A stretch of DNA of 64,000 nt from assembly GCF_000953715.1 (NCBI RefSeq), contig NZ_LN824141.1, positions 1,614,501-1,678,500 of the forward strand, written 5' to 3'. Positions 8,128 to 16,741 of this stretch are shown piece after piece. The notes below the pieces were generated by a model. The model was not told the DNA's origin. It ran no database searches and saw nothing but the letters and a program-made list of their open reading frames with translations. The translations under genes and the position numbers were made by a program. The DNA is from Defluviitoga tunisiensis (GTDB lineage Bacteria; Thermotogota; Thermotogae; Petrotogales; Petrotogaceae). Position 1 is the stretch's first letter; each line of letters begins with the position of its first letter.

Positions 8128-9561
8128 TCAGAAACTATTAATAATTATTTTGAGAGAATCTTTGGCATCTCCTAATAATAAAATTACATGTTCATCATTA
8201 TAAAGAGGATTTTCAACTCCTGCATAACCAGGCTTAGTATCTTTATTACAAATAAATATGTTTTTTGCTTTTTTTACTTCTAAAATAGGCATGCCGTAAA
8301 TAGGTGTTCCTTCTGCTGTATTTGCCGCAGGATTGATAACATCGTTTGCACCGACTACTATTACTAAATCAGTTTTCGACAATTTAGCGTTTGATTCGTC
8401 TAACTCTAATAATTTATCATAAGGAATTCCTACTTCAGCCAATAGTACATTCATGTGACCAGGCATTCTTCCAGCAACTGGATGAATTGCAAAGTTTACT
8501 TCCTTACCGACTGAAACAAATTTATCATATAATTCTTTTATTATATATTGAGCCTGGGCTAGGGCCATTCCATATCCTGGTACTATCATTACGCTCTGAG
8601 CTTCTTCTAATATTTGACTAATTAAGGATTTTATGATTTTAATTTGCTCGTCATCAGATTCAGATATGTTAAAAGATTTGCTTTTTTTAATAGCAACTTC
8701 TTTATTTGCATAGCCTTTTTCAATTATTTTATCAGAATTCAAAGCTATTGTCCTTCCTGTTATTACATCTCTTAAACTCCTATTCATTGCATTACACATA
8801 ATTTGAGTTAATATTAATCCAGAAGCGCCTACTATTGCTCCAACAACTACAAGAAGAGGATCATATAGGGCAAAACCCGCTACTGAGGCTGCTAATCCTG
8901 AAAAAGAGTTAAGTAATGAAATAGTAATAGGCATATCGGCTCCGCCTACTCGAATAGAAAAAGCCACTCCATAAAAAATTGATACTAAAAAAATCATTAT
9001 TGAAAAAGTAAAATAAACTACTCTAGAAATGTTTGGTAGAGAAACAACTATAATGGAAAAAATGATAAAACATATAGAAATAGTATTTAATAAGGTATGA
9101 GCTTTAAAAACTATTGGTTGTTGTTTCATTTTTCCACTAAGCTTTGCAACCGCAATTAAACTTCCACTGAAAGTAATTGCTCCTATCGTTAAAGCTAAAC
9201 TAGATGATAATCTGCTGACTAAATTCATATCACCATAATTATTGAAAAGAATAATCAATGCGACAATAGCTGAAGAAGCGCCTCCTAAACCGTTTAATAA
9301 AGCAACCATTTGAGGCATTTGAACCATAGTTACTTTTATTGCTAAAATAGCTCCTATTATTCCTCCTAGTATTAAAGCTATCCATAATAAAGATACATTT
9401 AAAATATTATTATAGGCCAACGTTAATATAATGGCGCAAAGCATCGAGATAGAGCCAATTAAGTTACCTAAAACAGCTGTTTTGGGTGAACTCAGCAATT
9501 TAATACCGAAAAGTACTCCTAAAGTTAAAATTAAGCCAACAACAGTATAAATTGTGATCAT
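8128..9561 (-). CDS. pntB: NAD(P) transhydrogenase subunit beta
   Basis: Membrane subunit, 477 residues. The first two-thirds contain about nine hydrophobic helices forming the proton channel. The C-terminal part is the NADP-binding domain III (MIVPGYGMALAQAQ; later VVIVGANDVINPAA). With PntA it moves hydride from NADH to NADP, driven by the proton gradient. The start is ATG at 9561. It is the last gene of the pnt operon, 28 bp after the small alpha-2 gene. Confidence 0.96.
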   Translation of the reverse strand: MITIYTVVGLILTLGVLFGIKLLSSPKTAVLGNLIGSISMLCAIILTLAYNNILNVSLLWIALILGGIIGAILAIKVTMVQMPQMVALLNGLGGASSAIVALIILFNNYGDMNLVSRLSSSLALTIGAITFSGSLIAVAKLSGKMKQQPIVFKAHTLLNTISICFIIFSIIVVSLPNISRVVYFTFSIMIFLVSIFYGVAFSIRVGGADMPITISLLNSFSGLAASVAGFALYDPLLVVVGAIVGASGLILTQIMCNAMNRSLRDVITGRTIALNSDKIIEKGYANKEVAIKKSKSFNISESDDEQIKIIKSLISQILEEAQSVMIVPGYGMALAQAQYIIKELYDKFVSVGKEVNFAIHPVAGRMPGHMNVLLAEVGIPYDKLLELDESNAKLSKTDLVIVVGANDVINPAANTAEGTPIYGMPILEVKKAKNIFICNKDTKPGYAGVENPLYNDEHVILLLGDAKDSLKIIINSF

Positions 9562-9589
9562 ACTTTCTCAAATCAGCTCCCCTCAAAAG

Positions 9590-9868
9590 TTATTTGTCTT
9601 TCTTAAACATTTTAAGCATTTTATGAGTAACCATGAAACCACCAACAATATTTATAGTTGCTAGTACGATAGCTATAAAACCTAAAATTTTATAACCAGT
9701 ATTCACAGCTGCAGCAGTTGCAACCAGAGAACCCAAAACAGTGACACCTGATAGAGCATTCATTCCAGACATTAAAGGTGTGTGTAACAAACTTGGGACG
9801 TCACTTATAAGTTTATAACCAATAAACATAGATATTACAAACAAAATTAGTAAAAATATGATATTCAT
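9590..9868 (-). CDS. pntAB: NAD(P) transhydrogenase alpha, C-terminal membrane subunit
   Basis: A 92-residue protein with three hydrophobic helices and the conserved segment SDVPSLLHTPLMSGMNALSG. It corresponds to the membrane part of E. coli PntA, encoded separately as in many thermophiles and alphaproteobacteria. The start is ATG with GGGAGG upstream. It is needed for proton translocation by the three-subunit enzyme. Confidence 0.95.
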   Translation of the reverse strand: MNIIFLLILFVISMFIGYKLISDVPSLLHTPLMSGMNALSGVTVLGSLVATAAAVNTGYKILGFIAIVLATINIVGGFMVTHKMLKMFKKDK

Positions 9869-9883
9869 TTGGCAATTACCTCC

Positions 9884-11065
9884 CTACCTTTTATAAATCC
9901 CCATAGCTTCTAATGCCCCTGCATGAACTATTTTATTGCCATTGGTGACAATAGTTGCTGATATAATCTCATCATCACTGTTAACATTTATTTTTGAATC
10001 TTGAGTTATATAACTCAAGAAATTGTAAATGTTTTTTGAAAACAACCAAGTTGAACTCAATGGAAGCATACCAGGAATATTTTTCGTGCCAATAATTGTT
10101 ATTACATTCTTTTGAACTATTTTACCAGGCTCGGTTAATTCACAATTTCCCCCTTGATCAATTGATATATCAACGATTACTGAACCACTCTTTAAAGCTT
10201 TCACCATGTCTTGTGTAATTAATATTGGAGCAACTCTACCAGGAACAAGAGCTGATAAAATAATAATATCAAAAGTTGATATATGCTCTTTAATTATACT
10301 TCTTTCTTTATTTAACCACTCATCTGGTAAGTTGTTTGCATAACCACCACTTCCAACTGCTATTTCTTCGGGTATACCAACATCAATTATTTTTGCTCCT
10401 ATACTTTGAGCTTGCTCTCTTGCATCAGCTCGAATATCTATTGCATAAACTGCAGCTCCTAATCTTTTCGCAGTGGCCAAAGCTTGTAAGCCTGCGACAC
10501 CTGTACCAATTACCAAAACATTTGATGGTTTAATTGTTCCCACAGCTGTAGTTATTAATGGAATAAATTTTGGTAAATAATTTGCAGCCATAAGAAATCC
10601 TTTATATCCTGCAACTGTACTCATGGATGTTAAAGCATCCATTTGTTGAGCCTTTGAAATTCTAGGAATACTATCTAAAGTAAAACTCACAACACCTTTT
10701 TCAGCAAGTTTTTTTATAGTCTCATGATTTTGCGGAGAAGCAGGATGAAGAAAAGTAATTAAATACTGACCATTTTTCATCATATCTACTTCATGCTTAC
10801 CTACTTCTTCATTAAATAATGGTTCTTTAACTTTTAAAATAATATCTGAACGTTGATATATTTCCTCAACATCTTTTACTATTTCTGCACCAACTTGCTT
10901 ATAATCATTGTCTTCAATATGTGATCCTTTTCCTGCATTAGATTGAATAAATACCTTTGCTCCTTGCTCAACCATTTTTGCAACTGTTTCAGGTATTGCA
11001 GCAACTCTATTTTCACCTTCCATAATTTCTTTGGGTATTCCAATAGTCATATTTTTAAATTTCAA
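9884..11065 (-). CDS. pntAA: NAD(P) transhydrogenase alpha, soluble NAD-binding subunit
   Basis: Cytoplasmic domain I of transhydrogenase, about 393 residues. It opens with TIGIPKEIMEGENRVAAIPE, shared with alanine dehydrogenase, and has a Rossmann NAD site VLVIGTGVAGLQALATAKRL. I choose TTG at 11065 as start because AGGGAGGTGG ends 6 nt upstream. A GTG at 11074 lies inside that site, and the ATG at 11050 is rather far. It is first of the pntAA-pntAB-pntB operon. Confidence 0.95.
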   Translation of the reverse strand: MKFKNMTIGIPKEIMEGENRVAAIPETVAKMVEQGAKVFIQSNAGKGSHIEDNDYKQVGAEIVKDVEEIYQRSDIILKVKEPLFNEEVGKHEVDMMKNGQYLITFLHPASPQNHETIKKLAEKGVVSFTLDSIPRISKAQQMDALTSMSTVAGYKGFLMAANYLPKFIPLITTAVGTIKPSNVLVIGTGVAGLQALATAKRLGAAVYAIDIRADAREQAQSIGAKIIDVGIPEEIAVGSGGYANNLPDEWLNKERSIIKEHISTFDIIILSALVPGRVAPILITQDMVKALKSGSVIVDISIDQGGNCELTEPGKIVQKNVITIIGTKNIPGMLPLSSTWLFSKNIYNFLSYITQDSKINVNSDDEIISATIVTNGNKIVHAGALEAMGIYKR

Positions 11066-11257
11066 ACTTACCACCTCCCTGAATGTTAATATTACTCAAT
11101 TTATAAATTCTCAAACATTAATTTAGAACTTTGTTTGGTTCCTTATAGCAAAAGAATGAAGAATTTTGCTCAAAACGTAATTTATACATAGATTTTCAGA
11201 ACTAATTTTTCTGCTTTCTATTCGAAACTTGATTAACAGTAAATTAATAAAATGATT

Positions 11258-11282
11258 ATGTGAAACCCATAAAGGTTTACAT
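11258..11282. repeat. Inverted repeat in the pnt upstream region
   Basis: ATGTGAAACC and GGTTTACAT pair with one bulged G around a 6-nt centre. It could be an operator or mRNA hairpin about 200 bp upstream of pntAA. Confidence 0.4.
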
Positions 11283-11440
11283 TACTATTTTACACTGTTT
11301 TTATCAATTTTCAGAACTTGATAAAAATTCTTTCATACAAACTAGAACTGATTAGATGATTTTATTACTGATTATAGATGATTTTCACAATTATGAAAAA
11401 AATTTCATAGTTAGTGTAACTAATAAACATATATATCATA

Positions 11441-11469
11441 TTGACACATTGCAGAATATATGTTATACT
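11441..11469 (+). promoter_or_regulatory. Promoter of tRNA-Val
   Basis: TTGACA (11441-11446), a 17-bp spacer and TATACT (11464-11469); the tRNA begins 20 bp after the -10 box. Confidence 0.88.
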
Positions 11470-11488
11470 TAATTTGGTAATTAGAAAC

Positions 11489-11563
11489 GGGTGCGTAGCT
11501 CAGTGGGAGAGCGCTTCCTTGACGCGGAAGAGGCCGTAGGTTCAATCCCTACCGCACCCACCA
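11489..11563 (+). tRNA. tRNA-Val (anticodon GAC), CCA encoded
   Basis: 75 nt including CCA. The acceptor stem GGGTGCG/CGCACCC is perfect with discriminator A. The anticodon stem is CTTCC/GGAAG with loop TTGACGC, which places GAC at 34-36. The T arm contains GGTTCAATCCC. It reads the valine codons GUC/GUU. It has its own promoter and is followed by a strong terminator. Confidence 0.97.
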
Positions 11564-11573
11564 TTCATCAATT

Positions 11574-11611
11574 AAAAAACAGGAGGTTCAAAAACGAACC
11601 TCCTGTTTTTT
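11574..11611. terminator. Bidirectional terminator after tRNA-Val
   Basis: A 16-bp perfect stem (AAAAAACAGGAGGTTC with its complement) with a 6-nt loop and terminal T-runs on both strands. It serves the tRNA and the convergent unknown gene, whose stop codon touches it. Confidence 0.93.
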
Positions 11612-12296
11612 AATTATTAATTATCCGATAGATTTTATCGCGATATTTTTCGTTCACTTTTATATAATCCTCTTCTTTAAATATCAGTTTTTCCTTATCA
11701 TTTGGAGCATTTCTTGCTACAGCACTAACTAAGGCTGATACAGACTTTTTACTTTTTAACTGAAGATCGTTGATAATAGCCTCCGTTTTTATCTTTCCTT
11801 TTTCAGTTATTAATCTTAAGAAATCTTTAGTCAAGGGTGTCAAATTATTTATAAAACTGACTAATTCTTCATCTCTCCATTGCTTTTTTGATCGATCCTT
11901 TAATAAACTTTTTAATACAGAGATTCTTTTTATCAAATTGTCAGATAAAAAATAAAATAAGGTTTGTGCATCAATTTCAACTTCATCCAATAGTTCTATC
12001 AACGAATCGAAAGTATCACTATCAATATCAAGTTTTATTTTATCCTCTCCATATTGTAAAACGTTACTTTCATACACTAAATTAAATCTATCAAAATAAC
12101 TCTTTATTAATTTTGAAAATAGAAACTTACGTAAACTATAATTTTCTATAGATTTAAGATATTGATTAATGTAGTAAAAATCATCTTTATTTTCAATTCT
12201 ACTGAAAATAAGTTCTTCAAGCTTCTCTTGATTATCTTTCTTTAGTAAATTTGTCCCCATAAACTCTACTAACATTTTTAGTTCATCACTGAACAT
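11610..12296 (-). CDS. Hypothetical protein, probably cytoplasmic and helical
   Basis: 228 residues, charged, with no signal peptide or membrane segment. The C-terminal third (about 160-228: LTPLTKDFLRLITEKGKIKT, then LKSKKSVSALVSAVARN) looks like a small winged-helix or helix-turn-helix fold, but I do not recognise the family. An in-frame stop lies 12 bp before the ATG at 12296, fixing the start to this codon or later. The best Shine-Dalgarno (GGGAGGA) is rather far upstream. A single-gene unit, ended by the terminator at 11574-11611. Confidence 0.7.
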   Translation of the reverse strand: MFSDELKMLVEFMGTNLLKKDNQEKLEELIFSRIENKDDFYYINQYLKSIENYSLRKFLFSKLIKSYFDRFNLVYESNVLQYGEDKIKLDIDSDTFDSLIELLDEVEIDAQTLFYFLSDNLIKRISVLKSLLKDRSKKQWRDEELVSFINNLTPLTKDFLRLITEKGKIKTEAIINDLQLKSKKSVSALVSAVARNAPNDKEKLIFKEEDYIKVNEKYRDKIYRIINN

Positions 12297-12303
12297 AGCG
12301 TTT

Positions 12304-12319
12304 CGTCAATTTGTTGACA
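12304..12319. repeat. Short palindrome before the hypothetical gene
   Basis: CGTCAA-TTTG-TTGACA is a near-perfect inverted repeat 8 bp upstream of the ATG at 12296. It could be an operator overlapping the translation start region. Confidence 0.4.
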
Positions 12320-12527
12320 GTCCTCCCTTCTTGTAAAATAGAAGATTTAAGAATTATAGTTTTTTATGCATATTATTAGTTTGATAAATAAAAGCAATTA
12401 TTTGTATTTATTTCACTCTTTAATATAATTTATATTCAATTGAGACTACTATAAGTATATTTTAACAGAAAATATTCTATTTACAACTCAAATCAAAAGT
12501 AACCAATAAAATTATAAATCTTGTCAC

Positions 12528-13676
12528 TTAAGGTGTTATATCCCCTAGTATTACACTATACTTTGCCCCGGTTATTTGAGGAACGTTATTACAACGCCTT
12601 TTAAAAGTTTGATAAGCAAGAATAGCAAACGCAACAGCTTCTTTAGCGTCACTAGAATATCCTAATTGTTCTAGGATCATAACAACTACATTTTCTCCTA
12701 AAAGCATTTTTACATAAGATTTTATCATCAGAATCAATGTTGGATTATAGCTACCTCCACCTGAAATAATAATCTGATCTATTTTATTTCTAATAAATCT
12801 CTGATATGCATCAACAATAGTAAATGCAGTAAAATTTGTAACAGTAGCTATGATATCTTCATTGGACAAATGTAATTCTTTCCCTATATTGACAATTTTC
12901 CTTGCATAATTTAACCCGAAAGCCTCTCTTCCCGTAGTTTTAGGGGCTTTTTTACTTATAAATGGATGTTTTTTTAATTCATTAAGTAGTTCTGTCGATA
13001 CTGTTCCTTTTATTGCCATTTCTCCATCTTTATCAAAAGTTTTCTCCCCATTAGTTAAAATTTGAATAACTCCGTCAATTAACATATTACCAGGCCCAGT
13101 ATCAGTTCCTTGAATATCTTCTATTTTTCCGTTTTTTGGAATATAAGTATAATTTCCAATACCTCCTATATTTTGCAAAACTCTATTATACTGATTGCTT
13201 TTAAATAATATATAGTCTACATATGGCACTAGGGGAGCTCCTTGGCCACCTGCTGCTATATCTCTTGCACGAAAATTACTTATGGTTGTAATCCCTGTAC
13301 GCTGTGCAATTACCCCAGCTTCTCCTATTTGAAGACTTGAGACGTAATCATTTTCAACATCATGATAAATAGTCTGACCATGTGAACCAATTAACTCTAT
13401 ATTACTTAGTTTTATATTTGTTAAAGAAGCTATTTTTTCTACACTTTTAGCAAATAGCTCTCCAAGTTCAAAATTCAATCGACATATTTTATCAACACTT
13501 CCTGTTTTTGGATCACAACATTCTAATATTTTATTTCTAGTTAAATTATCATAAGGTGTATTTATAAAATTAATAACTTTTACGTCGAAATCGTTAGAAC
13601 TTATTTCACTGATATCTATTAAAGCAGTGTCGATTCCATCAAGAGATGTACCGGACATTAATCCAACAACATACAT
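12528..13676 (-). CDS. anmK: Anhydro-N-acetylmuramic acid kinase
   Basis: Cytoplasmic kinase that opens and phosphorylates 1,6-anhydro-MurNAc to MurNAc-6P, the substrate of MurQ (encoded at 43161). 382 residues, normal length. N-terminal GLMSGTSLDGID at 5-16, GSHGQTIYHD, QGTDTGPGNMLIDG and IISGGGSYNPTLI are all diagnostic. The start is ATG with AAGGAG upstream. It is the last gene of the muropeptide operon that runs leftwards from lysA. Confidence 0.97.
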   Translation of the reverse strand: MYVVGLMSGTSLDGIDTALIDISEISSNDFDVKVINFINTPYDNLTRNKILECCDPKTGSVDKICRLNFELGELFAKSVEKIASLTNIKLSNIELIGSHGQTIYHDVENDYVSSLQIGEAGVIAQRTGITTISNFRARDIAAGGQGAPLVPYVDYILFKSNQYNRVLQNIGGIGNYTYIPKNGKIEDIQGTDTGPGNMLIDGVIQILTNGEKTFDKDGEMAIKGTVSTELLNELKKHPFISKKAPKTTGREAFGLNYARKIVNIGKELHLSNEDIIATVTNFTAFTIVDAYQRFIRNKIDQIIISGGGSYNPTLILMIKSYVKMLLGENVVVMILEQLGYSSDAKEAVAFAILAYQTFKRRCNNVPQITGAKYSVILGDITP

Positions 13677-13737
13677 ATTTATAATCTCCTTATTAAAAAG
13701 TTGAAAAAATTATTTGATTAACTCCAAATTATTAATT

Positions 13738-14739
13738 TTAGGCAAATACAATATTATTTATCTTATTTCTTATTACATTCAATTCAGGTTTTTTAAGGTA
13801 TCTATCATAAAAGACAGCATTTGTTAAAAATATAGAAAACATGCCATCTTTTCTAATCCAGATAGACGTTCCTGTAAAACCATTGTGGCCAAATCCCGAA
13901 CTATCCAGTGAATATTGGCAACCAGCAACTGGTGGAGCCATCCAAGCTATATGAGTTATATTTTCACCTCTTTTTACAATCGTTGTTGTAAATAAATCAA
14001 AAGTTTTCTCAGAAACAATTTTACCACTGAGTAAGTTATAAATAAAAATTCTTAAATCATCTACATTTGAAAATAGACCTGCATTACCACTTACTCCTCC
14101 AAGGTAATAGGCTAATTCATCATCAGGATCACCTTTAAGTCTTTTTCCGTCTCTTATAGAAGTGGCGACTGCTCTCTCTTTATCTATAGGATTATAACAA
14201 GTATTTTTCATACCTAAATCTATAAAAACTTTTTCTATATAATCTTTAAAATTCACTTGAGTAACTACTTCAACTATCTTCATTAAAGTAATAAAATTTA
14301 AGCAAGAGTATTCATAGCATTTATTTGGGCCTTTTTGAGGTTGTATTTCTATAAGTTTTTCAAAAAGTTCTTTGTTTTTATATTCCTTCCAAAGAGTTGA
14401 ATAAGAAGGCATTAATGAAGTATGAGTTAGTAATTCAAAGATTGTTATTTCTCCTTTTTGCCCTGAAACATTTAAATAATTTCCTATTTTATCTTTTAAA
14501 TGCAATTGACCGCTATCAATAAGTTTCATAACAGCAGTAGCTGTGGCAACAACTTTAGTAACACTAGCTAAATCAAAAATATCGTTCTCGGTTAATTTCT
14601 CAATCCCATCCTTTGTACCAAAAAAATCTCTGTATAAAATATTTTCTTCATCCCCAATTAAAAGAGAAGCTGCTGTATATACGTTATTTAAACCAGATAC
14701 TATTATTTCATCTAATATTTTGATATCTAAACCTTTCAA
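13738..14739 (-). CDS. Beta-lactamase-fold serine hydrolase, AmiE-like
   Basis: About 333 residues of the class C beta-lactamase / S12 superfamily. The catalytic SVTK is at about 59-62 (DLASVTKVVAT), the second motif reads YSCLN instead of the usual YSN, and the third is GHNGFTGTS. B. subtilis AmiE (YbbE), a MurNAc-L-Ala amidase co-operonic with nagZ and ybbC/namZ, belongs to this superfamily, so a similar amidase role fits the neighbours. No signal peptide is visible, so it is probably cytoplasmic. TTG at 14739 is 6 nt after AAAGGTG; the GTG at 14748 lies in that site. The exact bond cleaved is an inference. Confidence 0.83.
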   Translation of the reverse strand: MKGLDIKILDEIIVSGLNNVYTAASLLIGDEENILYRDFFGTKDGIEKLTENDIFDLASVTKVVATATAVMKLIDSGQLHLKDKIGNYLNVSGQKGEITIFELLTHTSLMPSYSTLWKEYKNKELFEKLIEIQPQKGPNKCYEYSCLNFITLMKIVEVVTQVNFKDYIEKVFIDLGMKNTCYNPIDKERAVATSIRDGKRLKGDPDDELAYYLGGVSGNAGLFSNVDDLRIFIYNLLSGKIVSEKTFDLFTTTIVKRGENITHIAWMAPPVAGCQYSLDSSGFGHNGFTGTSIWIRKDGMFSIFLTNAVFYDRYLKKPELNVIRNKINNIVFA

Positions 14740-14780
14740 ATCATTCACCTTTCTTTAACAAAATTATATGATAAAATTAT

Positions 14781-16463
14781 TTATATTTCTTTAATAAATA
14801 TATCTAAAATATCATCACATACAGAAATATTTTCATATTCTTTGATTCTTATTTCACCTTCCCTTTTTATAAGATCTTTTTCTGATTCAGGAGAGGTAAT
14901 TAGCTTTATCACTATCCTTGAAAGTTCTGAGAGTTTAGCAACCCATGGCTTAATATCTTCATAAAACCCCTTAAAACCAATTTTACTTAACTCTTCATCA
15001 AGATTTGATAATTCTTCTAGATAACTTACAAGTTCTTTGCTAGCATTTAAAGAATCTTCTTTATAATTTTTTAACAGCCTTTTTAATTTGAAAGATGTTC
15101 CTTCAAATAAGCGTGATTTAAGAAAATTTTCACTGAATAATTCTAACTCTCTCGAAAAATTTTCGCCCGCGATGTTAAATATTGCTTTCTCCCACGAAGT
15201 CCAAGGATTATAAGATTCAGAATTCCAAAGATAATCAGATATAGTCTGCAAAGCAATCATTGAAGCATAAGCCTGATTCATTGGATTAGCTATAACTCCT
15301 TCTATCGATTTGTAAAGATCAACTTCTCTGTTCGTTAATGGCCCCAAAAATAATTTTCCTTCATCCGCATCATTAACCGGATAATTATCCCACAATACTA
15401 ACTTATGTCCAAACTGACTTGAAATCTCATTTGCATTTTTTATAGAAACTCTTTTAGACCAAACTCCATTTCCAGTCCAAATTACTACTATTTCAGAGTG
15501 TAAATTTTCTTTTAGAGTTCTTCTATAAGGGGAATCTTCTTTTTGCCAATATTCAGTAGGACAAAAATACAATTTTGCTTTAGAATCCTTCTTCTTTAAA
15601 AAATCATACAATTTGTTTGCTATGTATGTCTGGGCCAAACCATAATTATTATTAAACTTTCTAACATCTTCTTCGTATTCTAATTTATGAGGTATATCAT
15701 CAAACAAAATTGCTACATTTGTAACTCCCCGCCTCAATACTTCATCATACTTATTGCATAACAATGAAAATTCCGTTTCATCGCTAAACTTCATACTTAA
15801 ACCAGGACTAATACAAAATACAAAATCTACATAATTTTTCTTTGCCTCTTCTATCAAATCATATATTTTTTTCTTTTCTTCAAATGGATATGGTTCCCTC
15901 CATTTTTCTCTATGGTATGGATCATCCTTTGGAGCATACCAATATGCATTCATTTTATTTTTTCTACAAAATCTTATTATGTCTTTTCTATTTTCATTAC
16001 TCCAGGGTTTACCATAAAAACCTTCTATAATCCCTCTTATATTAAAAGAAGAAAAATCAATAATTTCAACTATTGGAAGTATTTTATTTTTGCTATCAAT
16101 CAATTGTTTTAGGGTCTGCGATGCATAAAAAAATCCTCGTTTTGTGGAAGAGCCTATACTAATTTCCTTTTTATCTTCATGAATTTTCAACAGATACCCT
16201 TCTTCGCTTAAATCTTCTAAACTTAATTCAAAATCGTTTTTATTTAAAAAGTCTTCGAGTTCCTTCACTGAAGAAGAAATGATTCCTTTAACTGTTAAAT
16301 CTGCCTTTTCAGGTTTATCTACTAGAACAAAACAATCATTAGAAAAAAAATCTTCAAAATCATTACAACAGATTTTTATTTTAGAACCATTATATTCTAT
16401 GTTTTTTCCTTCGTAAAATATTTTCTTTGGCAATGGATTTAAATTTTTTAACACACATTCCAT
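14781..16463 (-). CDS. GH84 family beta-N-acetylglucosaminidase, cytoplasmic
   Basis: 560 residues. The GH84 core starts near residue 140 with IRGIIEGFYGKPWSNENR, followed by NAYWYAPKDDPYHR and the catalytic aspartate pair LFDDIPH (D255, D256). An N-terminal alpha/beta domain (1-135) typical of GH84/GH20 precedes it, and a helical C-terminal domain follows. GH84 enzymes remove terminal beta-GlcNAc by substrate-assisted catalysis. Family members are usually O-GlcNAcases or secreted hexosaminidases. This one has no signal peptide and lies between an epimerase and an amidase-like gene. That suggests removal of GlcNAc from muropeptides. The start is ATG with AAAGGAGG. Confidence 0.93.
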   Translation of the reverse strand: MECVLKNLNPLPKKIFYEGKNIEYNGSKIKICCNDFEDFFSNDCFVLVDKPEKADLTVKGIISSSVKELEDFLNKNDFELSLEDLSEEGYLLKIHEDKKEISIGSSTKRGFFYASQTLKQLIDSKNKILPIVEIIDFSSFNIRGIIEGFYGKPWSNENRKDIIRFCRKNKMNAYWYAPKDDPYHREKWREPYPFEEKKKIYDLIEEAKKNYVDFVFCISPGLSMKFSDETEFSLLCNKYDEVLRRGVTNVAILFDDIPHKLEYEEDVRKFNNNYGLAQTYIANKLYDFLKKKDSKAKLYFCPTEYWQKEDSPYRRTLKENLHSEIVVIWTGNGVWSKRVSIKNANEISSQFGHKLVLWDNYPVNDADEGKLFLGPLTNREVDLYKSIEGVIANPMNQAYASMIALQTISDYLWNSESYNPWTSWEKAIFNIAGENFSRELELFSENFLKSRLFEGTSFKLKRLLKNYKEDSLNASKELVSYLEELSNLDEELSKIGFKGFYEDIKPWVAKLSELSRIVIKLITSPESEKDLIKREGEIRIKEYENISVCDDILDIFIKEI

Positions 16464-16484
16464 TATTAAAATCCTCCTTTAATC

Positions 16485-16518
16485 CAGTTTGTATTTTTAA
16501 ATTATCTCAGAAATCCCA
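16485..16518. repeat. 34-bp direct repeat, left copy
   Basis: 31 of 34 bases match 16708-16741. The right copy includes the last codons of the epimerase gene. The two copies flank repeat unit A. Confidence 0.8.
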
Positions 16519-16706
16519 AAATCCTTATTATATATATGTTTTAGAATTGATTTTTTTACAAAATACCTCCTCACTTCTAATCCCCACTAATTCTGATTTT
16601 TTTAACTATTCGGTACTTGTACCAAGTCAGGGGGAGGGCTCCGCCCTTGACCCGTTATAAATTCAGATGTTTACTCTTAGAAAATCTTTTTTTCTAAAAC
16701 CCCTAT
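16506..16706. repeat. Dispersed intergenic repeat, copy A
   Basis: A ~200-bp element also found at about 29458-29670, 52253-52470 and, more diverged, 52513-52655. Conserved blocks in order are CAAAATCCTTATTATA, ACAAAATACCTCCTCA-like, TTTAAC, the palindrome GGTACTTGTACC, a G-rich then C-rich stretch ending CCCTTGA, TTATAAATT, and TTTCTAAA near the end. No open frame is shared. It lies between two genes of one operon. Confidence 0.82.
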
Positions 16707-16707
16707 A

Positions 16708-16741
16708 CAGTTTATATTTTTAAATTCTCTCAGAAATACCA
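16708..16741. repeat. 34-bp direct repeat, right copy
   Basis: Overlaps the 3' end of the epimerase gene (stop at 16720) and matches 16485-16518 at 31 of 34 bases. The spacing between copies is 223 bp. Confidence 0.8.

Larger units (their letters stand above)
11066..11488. other. Intergenic region upstream of pnt and tRNA-Val
   Basis: A 423-bp AT-rich stretch between divergent units. It holds the tRNA promoter (11441-11469) and an inverted repeat at 11258-11282. I could not place a convincing minus-strand promoter for pnt. No gene is visible. Confidence 0.55.

Noticed and set aside
16427-16660. Plus-strand frame through repeat copy A
   Set aside because: The other repeat copies do not keep this frame, so it is not coding.
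16506-16706. Insertion sequence or MITE interpretation of copy A
   Set aside because: I could not find terminal inverted repeats or target-site duplications shared by the copies, so I call it only a dispersed repeat.
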